A stretch of 64,000 bases of DNA from the NCBI RefSeq assembly GCF_013349995.1, contig NZ_JABVXF010000003.1, positions 1-64,000 of the forward strand, in the 5' to 3' direction. This document shows, piece after piece, positions 47,919 to 56,634 of the stretch. This stretch comes from Pseudoalteromonas sp. 0303. GTDB taxonomy: Bacteria > Pseudomonadota > Gammaproteobacteria > Enterobacterales > Alteromonadaceae. The notes beneath the pieces are model-generated. The model was not told the DNA's origin, ran no database searches, and saw nothing but the letters and a program-made list of their open reading frames with translations. The position numbers and the translations under genes are program-made. Within the stretch, counting starts at the first letter, position 1. Each line of letters opens with the position of its first letter.

Positions 47919-48084
47919 AACACTTTCAAAAAATCCAGAAATTAGGCGTAGCTGTAATGACATTTATCCAAATGGTTTTTACTTTTCTGTTGGTAAACAT
48001 ACCGCTTATTTTATTAAAGAAGATGGTTTTATAATGATTGTTGCCGTACTAAGCCAATCTCAGCTTCCTGAAAACCACTTATAA
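47908..48084 (+). pseudogene. ParE/RelE-family toxin remnant (C-terminal half only)
   Basis: In the frame one base back from the antitoxin, the translation contains YKTLSKNPEIRRSCNDIYP, then FSVGKHTAYFIKEDGFIMIV and ends SQSQLPENHL. This is the pattern of the last 55 or so residues of ParE toxins (xxNPElGRxxxdlrpg...vgxHxIyYrx...ivrVLhxxmdxxxHl). The first 40-45 residues are missing. No start codon with a ribosome-binding site gives a full toxin, and an ATG at 47887 would only add antitoxin-derived sequence. The simplest reading is an internal deletion that removed the toxin N-terminus. Neutralised toxin activity is inferred. Confidence 0.65.
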
Positions 48085-48115
48085 TTGCAGCCTCCTTTCA
48101 CAAAGCCAACACCTC

Positions 48116-48685
48116 TCACTGCAAACAGCCATACCCTTTTAATGAAATTTCTTGAGTATTCGCGCCACTTTGGTTTTTATGTTGAATGATCAAACGTGAA
48201 TCTTGGCTAGTAAAGGTAAAGGTTCCGAGCCAAGGTAGCTGGGCAATTGGTTGCATGTGGTAAAAACCCTTGGCATCAAAGCATATAAATGAGAACTCAT
48301 GATGTACCGGTGCAAATACGCCATAATCAGCGGTAAATACAGCAATGTTGTCTTGCAGCATAAAATGTTTCGCTTGCGTGCCCGCTACTAAATACCAAAA
48401 GCATATTGCTGTCATTATCACCACCTGTAAGCCGCCGAGTAAAAAGACTGAAAATTTAAGAATACGGGTCGATTTACTAGCTTCCATATAAAGGCGCTTT
48501 GCTTTTAATAATAACCAAAGCCCAATGGCAACCATAGTGAGCTTTACAATCATCAGTGCTACGCCTATTTGATACATCAGCTTAGGGCTGTGCCATTGAA
48601 TGCCAAATGTTTGCGGGATAAACAAGCTATCAATTAAGGGCAGTAAAATGAGTAGGAATGGCAGAATAAGCGCTTTGTTTTTCAT
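48116..48685 (-). CDS. Polytopic membrane protein, function unknown
   Basis: A 189-residue protein with about three membrane segments (near 5-22, 38-62 and 80-104) and a C-terminal domain of about 85 residues, probably periplasmic and beta-rich. I do not recognise a family. It is a single gene between the toxin-antitoxin remnant and the phhAB pair, with no visible operon partner. The length and the clear membrane topology support a real coding region. Confidence 0.65.
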   Translation of the reverse strand: MKNKALILPFLLILLPLIDSLFIPQTFGIQWHSPKLMYQIGVALMIVKLTMVAIGLWLLLKAKRLYMEASKSTRILKFSVFLLGGLQVVIMTAICFWYLVAGTQAKHFMLQDNIAVFTADYGVFAPVHHEFSFICFDAKGFYHMQPIAQLPWLGTFTFTSQDSRLIIQHKNQSGANTQEISLKGYGCLQ

Positions 48686-48743
48686 TATTTACTTTTCTAG
48701 TGTTCTCGCAAAGATAAGAGCCTAATGTTAATTCTTGGACTCT

Positions 48744-48781
48744 AAAAAAGCAAAAAGGCGCAACCTGAGGTTACGCCTTTT
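48744..48781 (-). terminator. Intrinsic terminator of phhA-phhB
   Basis: An imperfect long stem (AAGGCGxAACC paired with GGTTxCGCCTT) with a 3-nt loop is followed on the minus strand by TTTGCTTTTTT. Confidence 0.85.
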
Positions 48782-48805
48782 ATCGTTCTGGGCAGAACTT
48801 AAAGT

Positions 48806-49150
48806 TTACAGTGCAGCGAATACATCGTCTGTTTTAGCAGCACAGATAAAATCATTTTTATGTAACCCTTTGATAGAGTGGCTCCACCAAGTAACGGTTA
48901 CTTTGCCCCACTCGGTTAACAGACCTGGGTGGTGACCTTCTTCTTCAGCCATATCGCCCACTTTATTAGTGAACTCAAGTGCTTGTTTGAAGTTTTTAAA
49001 CTTGTAAACACGCTCTAATTGCATAATGCCGTCGCGCACTTCAGGCACCCAATCTGGGATCATTTTGATCAATTCTGCTAATTCAGCATCAGATACTTTA
49101 GGCGCATCCGCACGACACGCTTCACACTTTTGTGTGCTTAATGAAGACAT
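48806..49150 (-). CDS. phhB: Pterin-4a-carbinolamine dehydratase
   Basis: PhhB recycles the 4a-hydroxy-tetrahydropterin released by phenylalanine hydroxylase. The 114-residue protein carries the catalytic histidines in [22 protein letters not shown] (H73, H74, H91, shown in two pieces of the active site) and the standard length. It follows phhA by 9 bp, so enzyme and cofactor-recycling partner are co-expressed. Confidence 0.95.
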   Translation of the reverse strand: MSSLSTQKCEACRADAPKVSDAELAELIKMIPDWVPEVRDGIMQLERVYKFKNFKQALEFTNKVGDMAEEEGHHPGLLTEWGKVTVTWWSHSIKGLHKNDFICAAKTDDVFAAL

Positions 49151-49159
49151 TATAAATCC

Positions 49160-49957
49160 TTAACTTGCTAATTTTTCTTTAGGAGGAAACTTTGGCTCAT
49201 GTAGCCCTAATTCTTTTGCTTTACTCACCAGCGACATGATATCCATTTGTGAAATATCAAATAAGTCATTGATTGAGTTAATGGTGTAGTACACAGGCTG
49301 CATAATATCAATACGATAAGGTGTACGTAATACATCAAGCACATTCATCGCATTGATTTCTGGCTTATCTGAATACACATACTGTGTTTCGCCTGGGCTT
49401 GATAAAATACCACCACCATAAATACGCAGACCTTGTTCGGTTTGCATTAAACCAAACTCAACGGTAAACCAGTAAAGGCGTGCTAAATAAACACGATCTT
49501 TCTTTTCAGCGGCATAACCTAACTGACCATATTTGTGTGTAAACTCAGCAAATGCTGGGTTGGTAAGCATCGCACAATGACCAAAAATCTCGTGGAAGAT
49601 ATCTGGCTCTTGTAAGTAGTCAAACTCTTCACGGCTGCGAATAAAAGTCGCTACTGGGAACTGCTTGTTTGCTAGTAATCGAAAGAACTCATCAAAATCG
49701 ATCAGTGCCGGAACAGGCGCAACTTGCCAGCCCGTTGTTTCGAGTAACACTTCGTTGAGTTCACTAAGTTGTGGAATACGATCTGTTGGTAAATTAATTT
49801 TCTTAAGACCTGCTAAATATTCATCACAGGCTTTACCTTCTATGCAAGCGAGTTGGCGAGCAACTAGCTCAGACCATATTTTATTTTCTTCTTCGCTCCA
49901 ATGGATAACCCCATTTTCATCAGGTTGCTTGGAGGTGTAATTACTTGCTTTAGCCAT
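49160..49957 (-). CDS. phhA: Phenylalanine 4-monooxygenase
   Basis: PhhA uses tetrahydropterin and oxygen to convert phenylalanine to tyrosine, the entry to phenylalanine breakdown. The 265-residue bacterial form contains only the catalytic domain. The 2-His-1-carboxylate iron site is intact: H122 and H127 in PDIFHEIFGHC and E167 in WFTVEFGL. It heads the phhA-phhB unit. Upstream, TGATCA occurs twice four bases apart (49980-49995), possibly a regulator site. No clear TyrR/PhhR box was found. Confidence 0.96.
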   Translation of the reverse strand: MAKASNYTSKQPDENGVIHWSEEENKIWSELVARQLACIEGKACDEYLAGLKKINLPTDRIPQLSELNEVLLETTGWQVAPVPALIDFDEFFRLLANKQFPVATFIRSREEFDYLQEPDIFHEIFGHCAMLTNPAFAEFTHKYGQLGYAAEKKDRVYLARLYWFTVEFGLMQTEQGLRIYGGGILSSPGETQYVYSDKPEINAMNVLDVLRTPYRIDIMQPVYYTINSINDLFDISQMDIMSLVSKAKELGLHEPKFPPKEKLAS

Positions 49958-50050
49958 AATAACCTTCTTCGTTAAATCTTGATCAGCATTGATCAGAATC
50001 TCATTAACTTGTTAAGCCGATACTATGTAAAAGTAAGCGAAATTTTAATA

Positions 50051-50183
50051 GTTAAGGCTGTTTCTAAGGTTTGCAGAAACAGCCTTAACGTAAAGTTAAA
50101 ATTACAACGAAAGATCCAAAAGTTTACACACCACATTTTTAAAGGGATAAAAGCAAATACAACCGTAAACTTAAAATTACAAC
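50051..50183. repeat. 15-bp hairpin and 20-bp direct repeat between megL and phhA
   Basis: GTTAAGGCTGTTTCT (50051-50065) pairs perfectly with 50075-50089, across a 9-nt loop. The word CGTAAASTTAAAATTACAAC occurs at 50089-50108 and again at 50164-50183, differing at one base. The second copy ends at the megL stop codon. The hairpin could terminate megL transcription but has no good T-run. Confidence 0.6.
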
Positions 50184-51365
50184 CTACCCAATAAATGTAA
50201 ATGCAGTTTTAAGATCGTTAATAATGTCGTTAACATCCTCAAGACCAACTGATAATCGAATTAAGCCATCACTGATCCCAGCAGCTGCTCTTTCTTCAGG
50301 TGTATAAGGCGAATGTGTCATCGATGCAGGATGTTGAATGAGGGTTTCAGCATCCCCTAAACTCACAGCAAGCGTGCAAAGCTGGGTGTTATTTATAAAT
50401 GTTTCGCCATCTTCAAGGCTGCCTTTTATTTCAAAGGCAATAACACCACCAGCGGCTTTCATCTGTGAGCCAATAAATTGATGACCCGGGTGTGATTTAA
50501 GCCCAGGGTAATAAACTTGGCTTACTAACGGGTGTTGCTCTAAATATTCAGCAACTACTTGGGCACTCGCACAGTGGCGCTCCATGCGTACAGCAAGGGT
50601 TTTTAAACCACGATTAATTAACCATGCATCATGAGGGCTAATCGTTGCACCAATATCTTTTAGCACCGTCATTTTTATCAGGTTGATATGCTCCTCTGTG
50701 CCGCACACAAGTCCTGCCACCACATCACCATGGCCATTTAGGTATTTAGTTGCGCTATGTACCACAATATCAATGCCAAACGAGGTAGGTTGCTGGAGCA
50801 GAGGCGTTAAGAAGGTATTGTCGATAACGCTTATCAGTTGATGCTGCTTGGCAACATCGGCGATTAAACTTAGATCAAGCACCGCCATGGTCGGATTAAT
50901 TGGTGTTTCAGCAAAAATCATTTTTGAATTGGCTTTAACCGCGCCGCGAAGTTCAGCCTCGTTGGTCATATCAACAAAAGTAACTTCGATACCAAAGCGC
51001 GGCAACATGTGAGCAAAAAATGCAAAAGTACAACCGTATAACGCGCTTGATGCGACTAGGTGGTCACCTTGTTGTAAAAAGCTAAGCACAGACGCAGACA
51101 CAGCCCCCATACCGGTCGCTGTGGCAGCCGCTGCTTCACAGTTTTCTAACTGAGCCACTTTTTGTTCTAGCTCTTGGGTTGTCGGATTACCCAAGCGGGT
51201 ATAAATAAAGCCCTGCTCTTCACCAGCAAATCGGGCTGCACCTTGGGCTGCATTAGCAAAAGAGAAGGTAGAGGTTTGGTAAAGTGGCGCACTCAGTGCG
51301 CCATGTGGGTCATTTGGTTTTTCTGGACCATGAATACATTGTGTATGTAAGTGATGCTTAGTCAT
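50184..51365 (-). CDS. megL: Methionine gamma-lyase
   Basis: A PLP enzyme of the Cys/Met metabolism family, 393 residues, predicted to split methionine into methanethiol, ammonia and 2-oxobutyrate. The lysine that binds PLP is K207 in HSATKYLNGHGD. Choice of gamma-lyase over cystathionine gamma-synthase or O-acetylhomoserine sulfhydrylase rests on LYGCTFAF, where C112 corresponds to the active-site Cys that marks methionine gamma-lyases. Tyr110 is also conserved. Methanethiol release fits a marine bacterium. It is a single gene, and its substrate range needs biochemical proof. Confidence 0.85.
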   Translation of the reverse strand: MTKHHLHTQCIHGPEKPNDPHGALSAPLYQTSTFSFANAAQGAARFAGEEQGFIYTRLGNPTTQELEQKVAQLENCEAAAATATGMGAVSASVLSFLQQGDHLVASSALYGCTFAFFAHMLPRFGIEVTFVDMTNEAELRGAVKANSKMIFAETPINPTMAVLDLSLIADVAKQHQLISVIDNTFLTPLLQQPTSFGIDIVVHSATKYLNGHGDVVAGLVCGTEEHINLIKMTVLKDIGATISPHDAWLINRGLKTLAVRMERHCASAQVVAEYLEQHPLVSQVYYPGLKSHPGHQFIGSQMKAAGGVIAFEIKGSLEDGETFINNTQLCTLAVSLGDAETLIQHPASMTHSPYTPEERAAAGISDGLIRLSVGLEDVNDIINDLKTAFTFIG

Positions 51366-51499
51366 TGTGTGTTCTCGTTTTTATTATCAGTACTTCATAC
51401 TCATAAATAAAACGTAGATACCCACAATGCACAAGCATGCCGGATGCTCAGATGGCTAAATATCACTCAGCTGTTTTTATTAACTGTACACAAAAGTTG

Positions 51500-52534
51500 T
51501 CATTTTGTATTTTCGGTCTCTTTGTCGCTGGTACGTGAGGCAATTTTACGGGCAATACTATTGGCGGTTTCTTTCAGCAAGCTGCGCTTATGCTCTAAGC
51601 GAGGTAACGGGCGACTAAGCTCCATCGCTTTATACCCTATACGCGCGGTAAAAATACCTGCACTTAGCCCTTGCGCTGCTCGGCCCGACAATTTCCCCAG
51701 TAATTCAGCGCTTAGTGCCGTTGCTGCTAAATCTGAAACTAACTCTGCACTACCAACAAACAATACTTGTTTCACTAATAAGCGGTACAATTTAATACGG
51801 CTTGCATAACCAAAACCAATACCGTAAATACGGCCAATTTGCTCAATGAGCTTAGTGCCACGCCATAGCACCGCCATCATATCGACTAAAGCCAACGGGC
51901 TTAGCGCAACCAATAAGCCAGACTCAGTGGCAAAACGGTTAATCAGTTTTTTCGCTTGCTGATCTTGGCTTACCAATAAGCTATCTGCGTATAAGGTCAT
52001 GATTTCTTTATCAGTATGGTGACTTGCTATTTGCTGTTTAAACTCTTCAAACCCAGTAAGCGTTTGATGTTTATTAAGCTTTTCTAGCCATGGTAATGCT
52101 TCACCTACTTGCTCGCTATTAAGTAAGCGGTCGGCCTCGGTACGATGCAATTGATTACGCTTCAAACTTCTTAGCATACGGTACTCGCGCCAAATGACAC
52201 GGGCAATCAGTAGCACACCACTGAGAACAGCCGTTAAATACACCGAACCTAAAATAATTGATTGCTGGAACGTCACAAACAATGACATCGCAAACTCAAG
52301 TAGCACTAAAACTAAAAAGCTAACAACAAACACCCCTTTTAGGGTTTGCCATTTCGACTTTTTATACACGGGCTCAAGCTCAATGCTATCTTGCTGATCT
52401 TCTTCAGTGTCGATAAATTCGGCGTTTTCTATCACTTTAGCAACAGTTAACTCTTCTGTAGGAGCTTCGTTACTTGCAGAGCTTGAAATACGGCGACCTG
52501 CCTGAAAGTTCATCTCCTTTGGTTGCTCACTCAT
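51500..52534 (-). CDS. ycjF: YcjF-family membrane protein (DUF697)
   Basis: A 344-residue inner-membrane protein of the YcjF/TIGR01620 family. An acidic, low-complexity N-terminus (about 1-65) precedes two membrane helices (about 70-122). The C-terminal DUF697-like domain carries the conserved WRGTKLIEQIGRIYGIGFGY in pieces and hydrophobic stretches. Function is not established, but the family travels with YcjX and the phage-shock genes, as here. The ATG overlaps the ycjX stop by 4 bp. Confidence 0.9.
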   Translation of the reverse strand: MSEQPKEMNFQAGRRISSSASNEAPTEELTVAKVIENAEFIDTEEDQQDSIELEPVYKKSKWQTLKGVFVVSFLVLVLLEFAMSLFVTFQQSIILGSVYLTAVLSGVLLIARVIWREYRMLRSLKRNQLHRTEADRLLNSEQVGEALPWLEKLNKHQTLTGFEEFKQQIASHHTDKEIMTLYADSLLVSQDQQAKKLINRFATESGLLVALSPLALVDMMAVLWRGTKLIEQIGRIYGIGFGYASRIKLYRLLVKQVLFVGSAELVSDLAATALSAELLGKLSGRAAQGLSAGIFTARIGYKAMELSRPLPRLEHKRSLLKETANSIARKIASRTSDKETENTK

Positions 52535-53943
52535 GTTAGTTTATCTCCTATCAGGTACTGCATGACATGATCTAAACGAATATGCTTTAACCGTTTATCA
52601 GGACATGGCAGTGGCGAAAACGATAAGAACTCAAAGCCCTGTTTTGGCCACTCTTGTTTGTTGAGAAGGCGTGAAGGTGGCTGTGGCGGTAAATATGTTA
52701 GCCATTCTTGCTCGCCTAAAGGCTTGCCATAAATACAAGCTAACTGCTGGCCTTTTTCAGCCACTTGGCGTGGCTCTGTTGCGCAGATAGATGACATTGC
52801 CATAGTTTCGATTTGCACGCCTTCGAACTTTAAATGATTCGTTTGGTCATGCACGATTGAATCAAGCAATAGCGCTAAATCTTTATGATATTGCGCACTA
52901 ATATGATCTGACTTATTGGCCGCAAACAGTAGCTTGTCGATGTTTGGTTTAAACAAACGTTTAAAGAAGCTTGCTTCACCATAATTAAAGTGCGCCAGCA
53001 ATTGGTTAATAACACGGCTTTGCTCATGCAGCGTTTCGCTACCTTCATTCAAGGCACTGAGCACATCCACCAGCACAATTTGTCGGTCAAAATGACGAAA
53101 ATGCTGCTCGTAAAAAGGTTTTACAACCTCTTTTACATAGGCTTTATAGCGCTTTTTAAGATGCGCGAGATTCGACCCTTCGGTTATGTCGTCAGGCACA
53201 TTGGCAACCGGAAAAAACTGCAGTAGCGGCGCTCCTTTTAGCTCGCCTGGCATCAGCATGCGACCAGGTTGCAGCATGGCAAGTTTGGTGTCTTTTTTAA
53301 GACCGACTAATAACTGTTGATAAAGCGCAGCAACATCAGCAAGTTTGCTCTCATCAACATTTGCGGATAAATCAAGTTCAGCAAGGGCGGTTAAAAATGG
53401 CTTCGCTTTTTCGTTGCGTGCTGTTTGCTGCAAGAGTGAGTATTGTGACTCACTCCAATCAGCAAATGATTGCTCTAGCATTGGCAAATCAAGTAGCCAT
53501 TCACCTGGGTAATCTATAATGTCTAAATAGAGCGTTGATTGCGGTGCAAAGTGACCGCGTAGCCCCGAGTTACTTTGGTACTTAATTGCTAAACGTAGCG
53601 TATTTATACGCTCAGTGGATGCAGGCCATGCTGGCTCACCTTCAACAGGTAATAACGCTGCTAATGCATTTGTGTATTCAAATGTCGGTATTGTCAGTGC
53701 TTGCTGCGGCACTATTTTTGTAGCGATATGACGTTTTTCACGCATCACATCAAAAAAAGGTAAGTTTTTATCGTCAGCTTGGCTGGTTAAATGTTTAACC
53801 AAGGCGGTAATAAAAGCGGTTTTACCGCTGCCACTTAAGCCTGTGACGGCTAACTTCACGTGTTGGTCTAAACTACGATGAAGGGCTTTTTCCGCTTTAT
53901 TTTTTAACGAATTAAAGGTGTTCTTTGCGAATGATTGGCTCAT
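52531..53943 (-). CDS. ycjX: YcjX-family P-loop NTPase (DUF463)
   Basis: A 470-residue putative GTPase of the YcjX family with the Walker A motif GLSGSGKT at residues 35-42 and a DIIDYPGEWLLDL segment in the Walker B/switch II position. Members are Psp-regulated in E. coli and are thought to help with membrane stress. The molecular role is not defined. Here the gene lies 62 bp downstream of pspC and is coupled to ycjF, so the psp operon may extend as pspABC-ycjXF. Confidence 0.93.
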   Translation of the reverse strand: MSQSFAKNTFNSLKNKAEKALHRSLDQHVKLAVTGLSGSGKTAFITALVKHLTSQADDKNLPFFDVMREKRHIATKIVPQQALTIPTFEYTNALAALLPVEGEPAWPASTERINTLRLAIKYQSNSGLRGHFAPQSTLYLDIIDYPGEWLLDLPMLEQSFADWSESQYSLLQQTARNEKAKPFLTALAELDLSANVDESKLADVAALYQQLLVGLKKDTKLAMLQPGRMLMPGELKGAPLLQFFPVANVPDDITEGSNLAHLKKRYKAYVKEVVKPFYEQHFRHFDRQIVLVDVLSALNEGSETLHEQSRVINQLLAHFNYGEASFFKRLFKPNIDKLLFAANKSDHISAQYHKDLALLLDSIVHDQTNHLKFEGVQIETMAMSSICATEPRQVAEKGQQLACIYGKPLGEQEWLTYLPPQPPSRLLNKQEWPKQGFEFLSFSPLPCPDKRLKHIRLDHVMQYLIGDKLT

Positions 53944-54005
53944 AAAGTGTCTAGCACCTTATTTGCGCTGGGTATCACGATGCAAACAAGGTGCGTATAT
54001 ATCCT

Positions 54006-54407
54006 TTAAAGTTTGTTGATTTCACGGCTAACCGTAAATTCTGTTGATGTGACATAGCGTTCCATCTCTTGTAAACGACCATCAACTCGAGCAAGACGAT
54101 CTTTTAAGTCTTGCAATGCACGGCGAGGTGGTTCCCCTTTTTGCCATACTTTAAATTTTACTTCAAGCGGGTCTTGGTGAATGCTGTCTGCGCTTTTCTC
54201 TGTTTTTTCTGCTGGTTTTTTATCTAAAATAAACCAAGCAGCAATGTAAGCAACAACAATAAATGGACCACCTGATAATAGCACAGCTGTCACGACTAAA
54301 ATACGTACTAGCCAAAGCTCCATGTTAAAGTAATCGCTGATACCTGCGCACACACCTGCTATTTTGCCACGCTCTGCGTCTCTAAATAATTCGCGTTTGG
54401 TACTCAT
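54006..54407 (-). CDS. pspC: Phage shock protein C
   Basis: PspC is an inner-membrane sensor that, with PspB, captures PspA under envelope stress and so frees PspF. The 133-residue protein has the PspC domain (about 1-62) with FRDAERGKIAGVCAGISDYF and a membrane segment, then a C-terminal charged coiled region ending in VSREINKL. It overlaps pspB by 4 bp. Confidence 0.95.
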   Translation of the reverse strand: MSTKRELFRDAERGKIAGVCAGISDYFNMELWLVRILVVTAVLLSGGPFIVVAYIAAWFILDKKPAEKTEKSADSIHQDPLEVKFKVWQKGEPPRRALQDLKDRLARVDGRLQEMERYVTSTEFTVSREINKL

Positions 54408-54637
54408 ACTTTACGTCTCCACTGCGGAGCCTCTTGGTCAAGTAAGGCTTCTAATGTTTCAACACGCTCTGCCATTTTATCTGCTTTTTGTGCAAGCTCT
54501 AATAATTGGCGGTGCTCGTGTTCACTTAAACCTTGGCTCACTTGTTTTTTACTACGGTAATGTAAAATCAGCCAAAGTGGGGCAACAACCACCATAAAAA
54601 CAATAATCGGTGCCATCAAAACTTCTGCGTCGAACAT
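54404..54637 (-). CDS. pspB: Phage shock protein B
   Basis: A 77-residue partner of PspC: one N-terminal membrane helix (about 5-25, PIIVFMVVVAPLWLILHYRS) and a cytoplasmic leucine-zipper-like helix with QLLELAQKADKMAERVETLE. The length and layout match the family. It lies 57 bp after pspA and overlaps pspC by 4 bp. Confidence 0.95.
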   Translation of the reverse strand: MFDAEVLMAPIIVFMVVVAPLWLILHYRSKKQVSQGLSEHEHRQLLELAQKADKMAERVETLEALLDQEAPQWRRKV

Positions 54638-54694
54638 GGTACTCTCCTGTCAATCCGTTATGTGTTTAAGCATTGGGGGACATGCCCCCATTTA

Positions 54695-55357
54695 TTATTT
54701 TTTATCTGCTAGTTTTTTCTTAAGCTCAGCTAGCTCATCATCAATCTTCTCGTCTTGCTGAAGACCAGCAATTTCGTCAGCTAATGATTTTTTACCAAGA
54801 TCATAAGACTCTATTTGTGATTCTAGACCATCGATCTTAGTTTCGTAACGTTCGAAGCGGTTTAAAGCGTCTTCAACTTTAGAGCTGTCGAGTGCTTTTT
54901 TAACTTCAAGACGTGACTCAGCAGAGCGTTGACGTAAGATGATTGCTTTTTGACGCGCTTTTGCATCAGCTAGCTTCTCTTGTAAGGTGCTTACTTCTTG
55001 CTGTAATTTCTCGATGTGAGACTCTACATGCTCAAGCTCAGTTTCAACCGCTGCGACTGCATCTGCTGACTTTTGCTTTTCAATCAGTGCTGCACGTGCT
55101 AAATCATCACGGTCTTTACTGAGTGCTAATTCAGCTTTTTCTTGCCAGTCTGCAACTTGAACTTTTAAAGTTTCAACGCGACGTACTAGCTCTTTTTTCT
55201 CAGCAAGTGTTTTTGCTGATGTAGAGCGAACTTCTACTAATGTATCTTCCATCTCTTGGATGATCAGGCGAACCATTTTTTCTGGGTCTTCTGCTTTATC
55301 TAAGATGGCATTGATATTAGAATTAACGATGTCTGCAAAACGTGAAAAAATTCCCAT
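54695..55357 (-). CDS. pspA: Phage shock protein A
   Basis: PspA is an ESCRT-III/Vipp1-family coiled-coil protein that binds and protects the inner membrane and also inhibits PspF. The 220-residue protein starts with the family amphipathic helix (MGIFSRFADIVNSNINAIL) and DPEKMVRLIIQEME, followed by coiled coil over most of its length. It is the first gene of the psp operon. A sigma-54-like promoter lies about 50 bp upstream. Confidence 0.97.
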   Translation of the reverse strand: MGIFSRFADIVNSNINAILDKAEDPEKMVRLIIQEMEDTLVEVRSTSAKTLAEKKELVRRVETLKVQVADWQEKAELALSKDRDDLARAALIEKQKSADAVAAVETELEHVESHIEKLQQEVSTLQEKLADAKARQKAIILRQRSAESRLEVKKALDSSKVEDALNRFERYETKIDGLESQIESYDLGKKSLADEIAGLQQDEKIDDELAELKKKLADKK

Positions 55358-55405
55358 AACATTTACCTCTTTGGTGTTTTAACTTAATCAGTTGGTATAT
55401 CTAGT

Positions 55406-55421
55406 ATCAATATGCTTGCCA
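55406..55421 (-). promoter_or_regulatory. Sigma-54-like promoter of the psp operon
   Basis: The minus strand reads TGGCAAGCATATTGAT, close to the sigma-54 consensus TGGCACG-N4-TTGCW, with GG at -24 and GA rather than GC at -12. It lies about 50 bp before pspA, and the activator PspF is encoded divergently. PspF sites are expected at 55430-55545 but could not be defined. Confidence 0.6.
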
Positions 55422-55545
55422 ACTTTTATAAACTTAGAATAACTTAATATATTCAAACAGTTAAACTAAATTTATAAATTTCTTTAGTTCTCATAGATAA
55501 TGAAATACACTAGATCTTAGTAAAAATGACTAAGAGTTAGGGAAT

Positions 55546-56613
55546 ATGAGCCAATTTCGCCAACAGGATAATTTACTCGGCCAATCTGACAGTTTTTTAA
55601 GTGTGCTTGATCAAGTTTCGCAACTAGCCAGTTTAGAAAAGCCAGTCCTTATTATTGGTGAGCGCGGTACGGGTAAAGAACTTATTGCTGCGCGTTTGCA
55701 CTTCTTATCTAAGCGTTGGGACCAAAATTATATAAAGCTCAACTGTGCAGCACTTAACGAAAACCTGCTCGAAAGTGAATTATTTGGTCATGAAAGTGGC
55801 GCATTCACCGGTGCTAGTAAACGCCACGAAGGCCGCTTTGAACGTGCTAATGGCGGTACGCTATTCCTTGATGAATTAGCCAATACCTCGGCGATGGTAC
55901 AAGAAAAACTACTACGCGTTATTGAATACGGCGAATTTGAACGCGTTGGTGGTAAGCAAACCGTTAAAGTCGATACCCGTTTAGTCTGTGCGACCAATGA
56001 AGACTTACCAAACCTAGCTGAGCAAGGCGAATTTAGAAGCGACCTACTCGACCGCCTCGCTTTTGATGTTATTACCCTGCCCCCGCTGCGTGAACGTCAA
56101 GAAGATATCATGTTATTGGCAGAACAATTTGCAATTAACATGGCTCGCGATCTTGAGTGGGAGCTATTTAGTGGCTTTACGCGTAGCGCCATCGAAACGC
56201 TACAATCTTATGAGTGGCCGGGTAATATTCGTGAATTAAAGAATGTGGTTGAACGTAGTTTATATCGTCATGGTAACGAACATATTCCCGTTCACCAGAT
56301 TATTTTAGACCCATTTGCGAGTAAATTTAGACCTAAACAACGCGTTAAAGCTGCTGTTAGCAGTGCCCCTGTTGCAAACGTCGAAGCTGCGCCTATCGCC
56401 ACGACACAAAATCAAGACGTTGTGACATTCAATAAGCCCGACATTCAATTTCCTTGTAATTTAAAGCAGCTGTCTAACGACTTTGAAATTGATGTCATTA
56501 AAAAAGCGCTTGAACATAGCCAATTTAACCAAAAGAAAACTGCAGAACACTTAGAATTAACGTATCATCAATTACGTGGCTATTTGAAAAAATACAATTT
56601 ATTAGATCAGTAG
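55546..56613 (+). CDS. pspF: Psp operon transcriptional activator PspF
   Basis: PspF is an enhancer-binding AAA+ activator of sigma-54 that lacks a receiver domain and is held off by PspA. The 355-residue protein has Walker A GERGTGKE (39-46), the sigma-54-contacting GAFTGA loop (85-90), Walker B GGTLFLDE and the arginine-finger region. A C-terminal Fis-type helix-turn-helix (about 318-352, KKTAEHLELTYHQLRGYLKK) closes it. It is divergent from pspA and lies 21 bp before sapA, so it may be co-transcribed with the sap genes. Confidence 0.96.
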   Translation: MSQFRQQDNLLGQSDSFLSVLDQVSQLASLEKPVLIIGERGTGKELIAARLHFLSKRWDQNYIKLNCAALNENLLESELFGHESGAFTGASKRHEGRFERANGGTLFLDELANTSAMVQEKLLRVIEYGEFERVGGKQTVKVDTRLVCATNEDLPNLAEQGEFRSDLLDRLAFDVITLPPLRERQEDIMLLAEQFAINMARDLEWELFSGFTRSAIETLQSYEWPGNIRELKNVVERSLYRHGNEHIPVHQIILDPFASKFRPKQRVKAAVSSAPVANVEAAPIATTQNQDVVTFNKPDIQFPCNLKQLSNDFEIDVIKKALEHSQFNQKKTAEHLELTYHQLRGYLKKYNLLDQ

Positions 56614-56634
56614 CAATAGTTAGAGGCTAATCAG

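Noticed and set aside
47887..48084. A complete 65-residue gene starting at ATG 47887
   Set aside because: Its first residues come from the antitoxin 3' end in another frame and the rest is only the C-terminal half of a ParE-like toxin, so a remnant is the better reading.
49980..49995. TyrR/PhhR operator before phhA
   Set aside because: The doubled TGATCA does not match the TGTAAA-N6-TTTACA type site, so no named regulator is claimed.
49979..50194. 71-codon frame between phhA and megL
   Set aside because: It spans a perfect hairpin and a direct repeat, has no ribosome-binding site and gives a basic low-complexity peptide.
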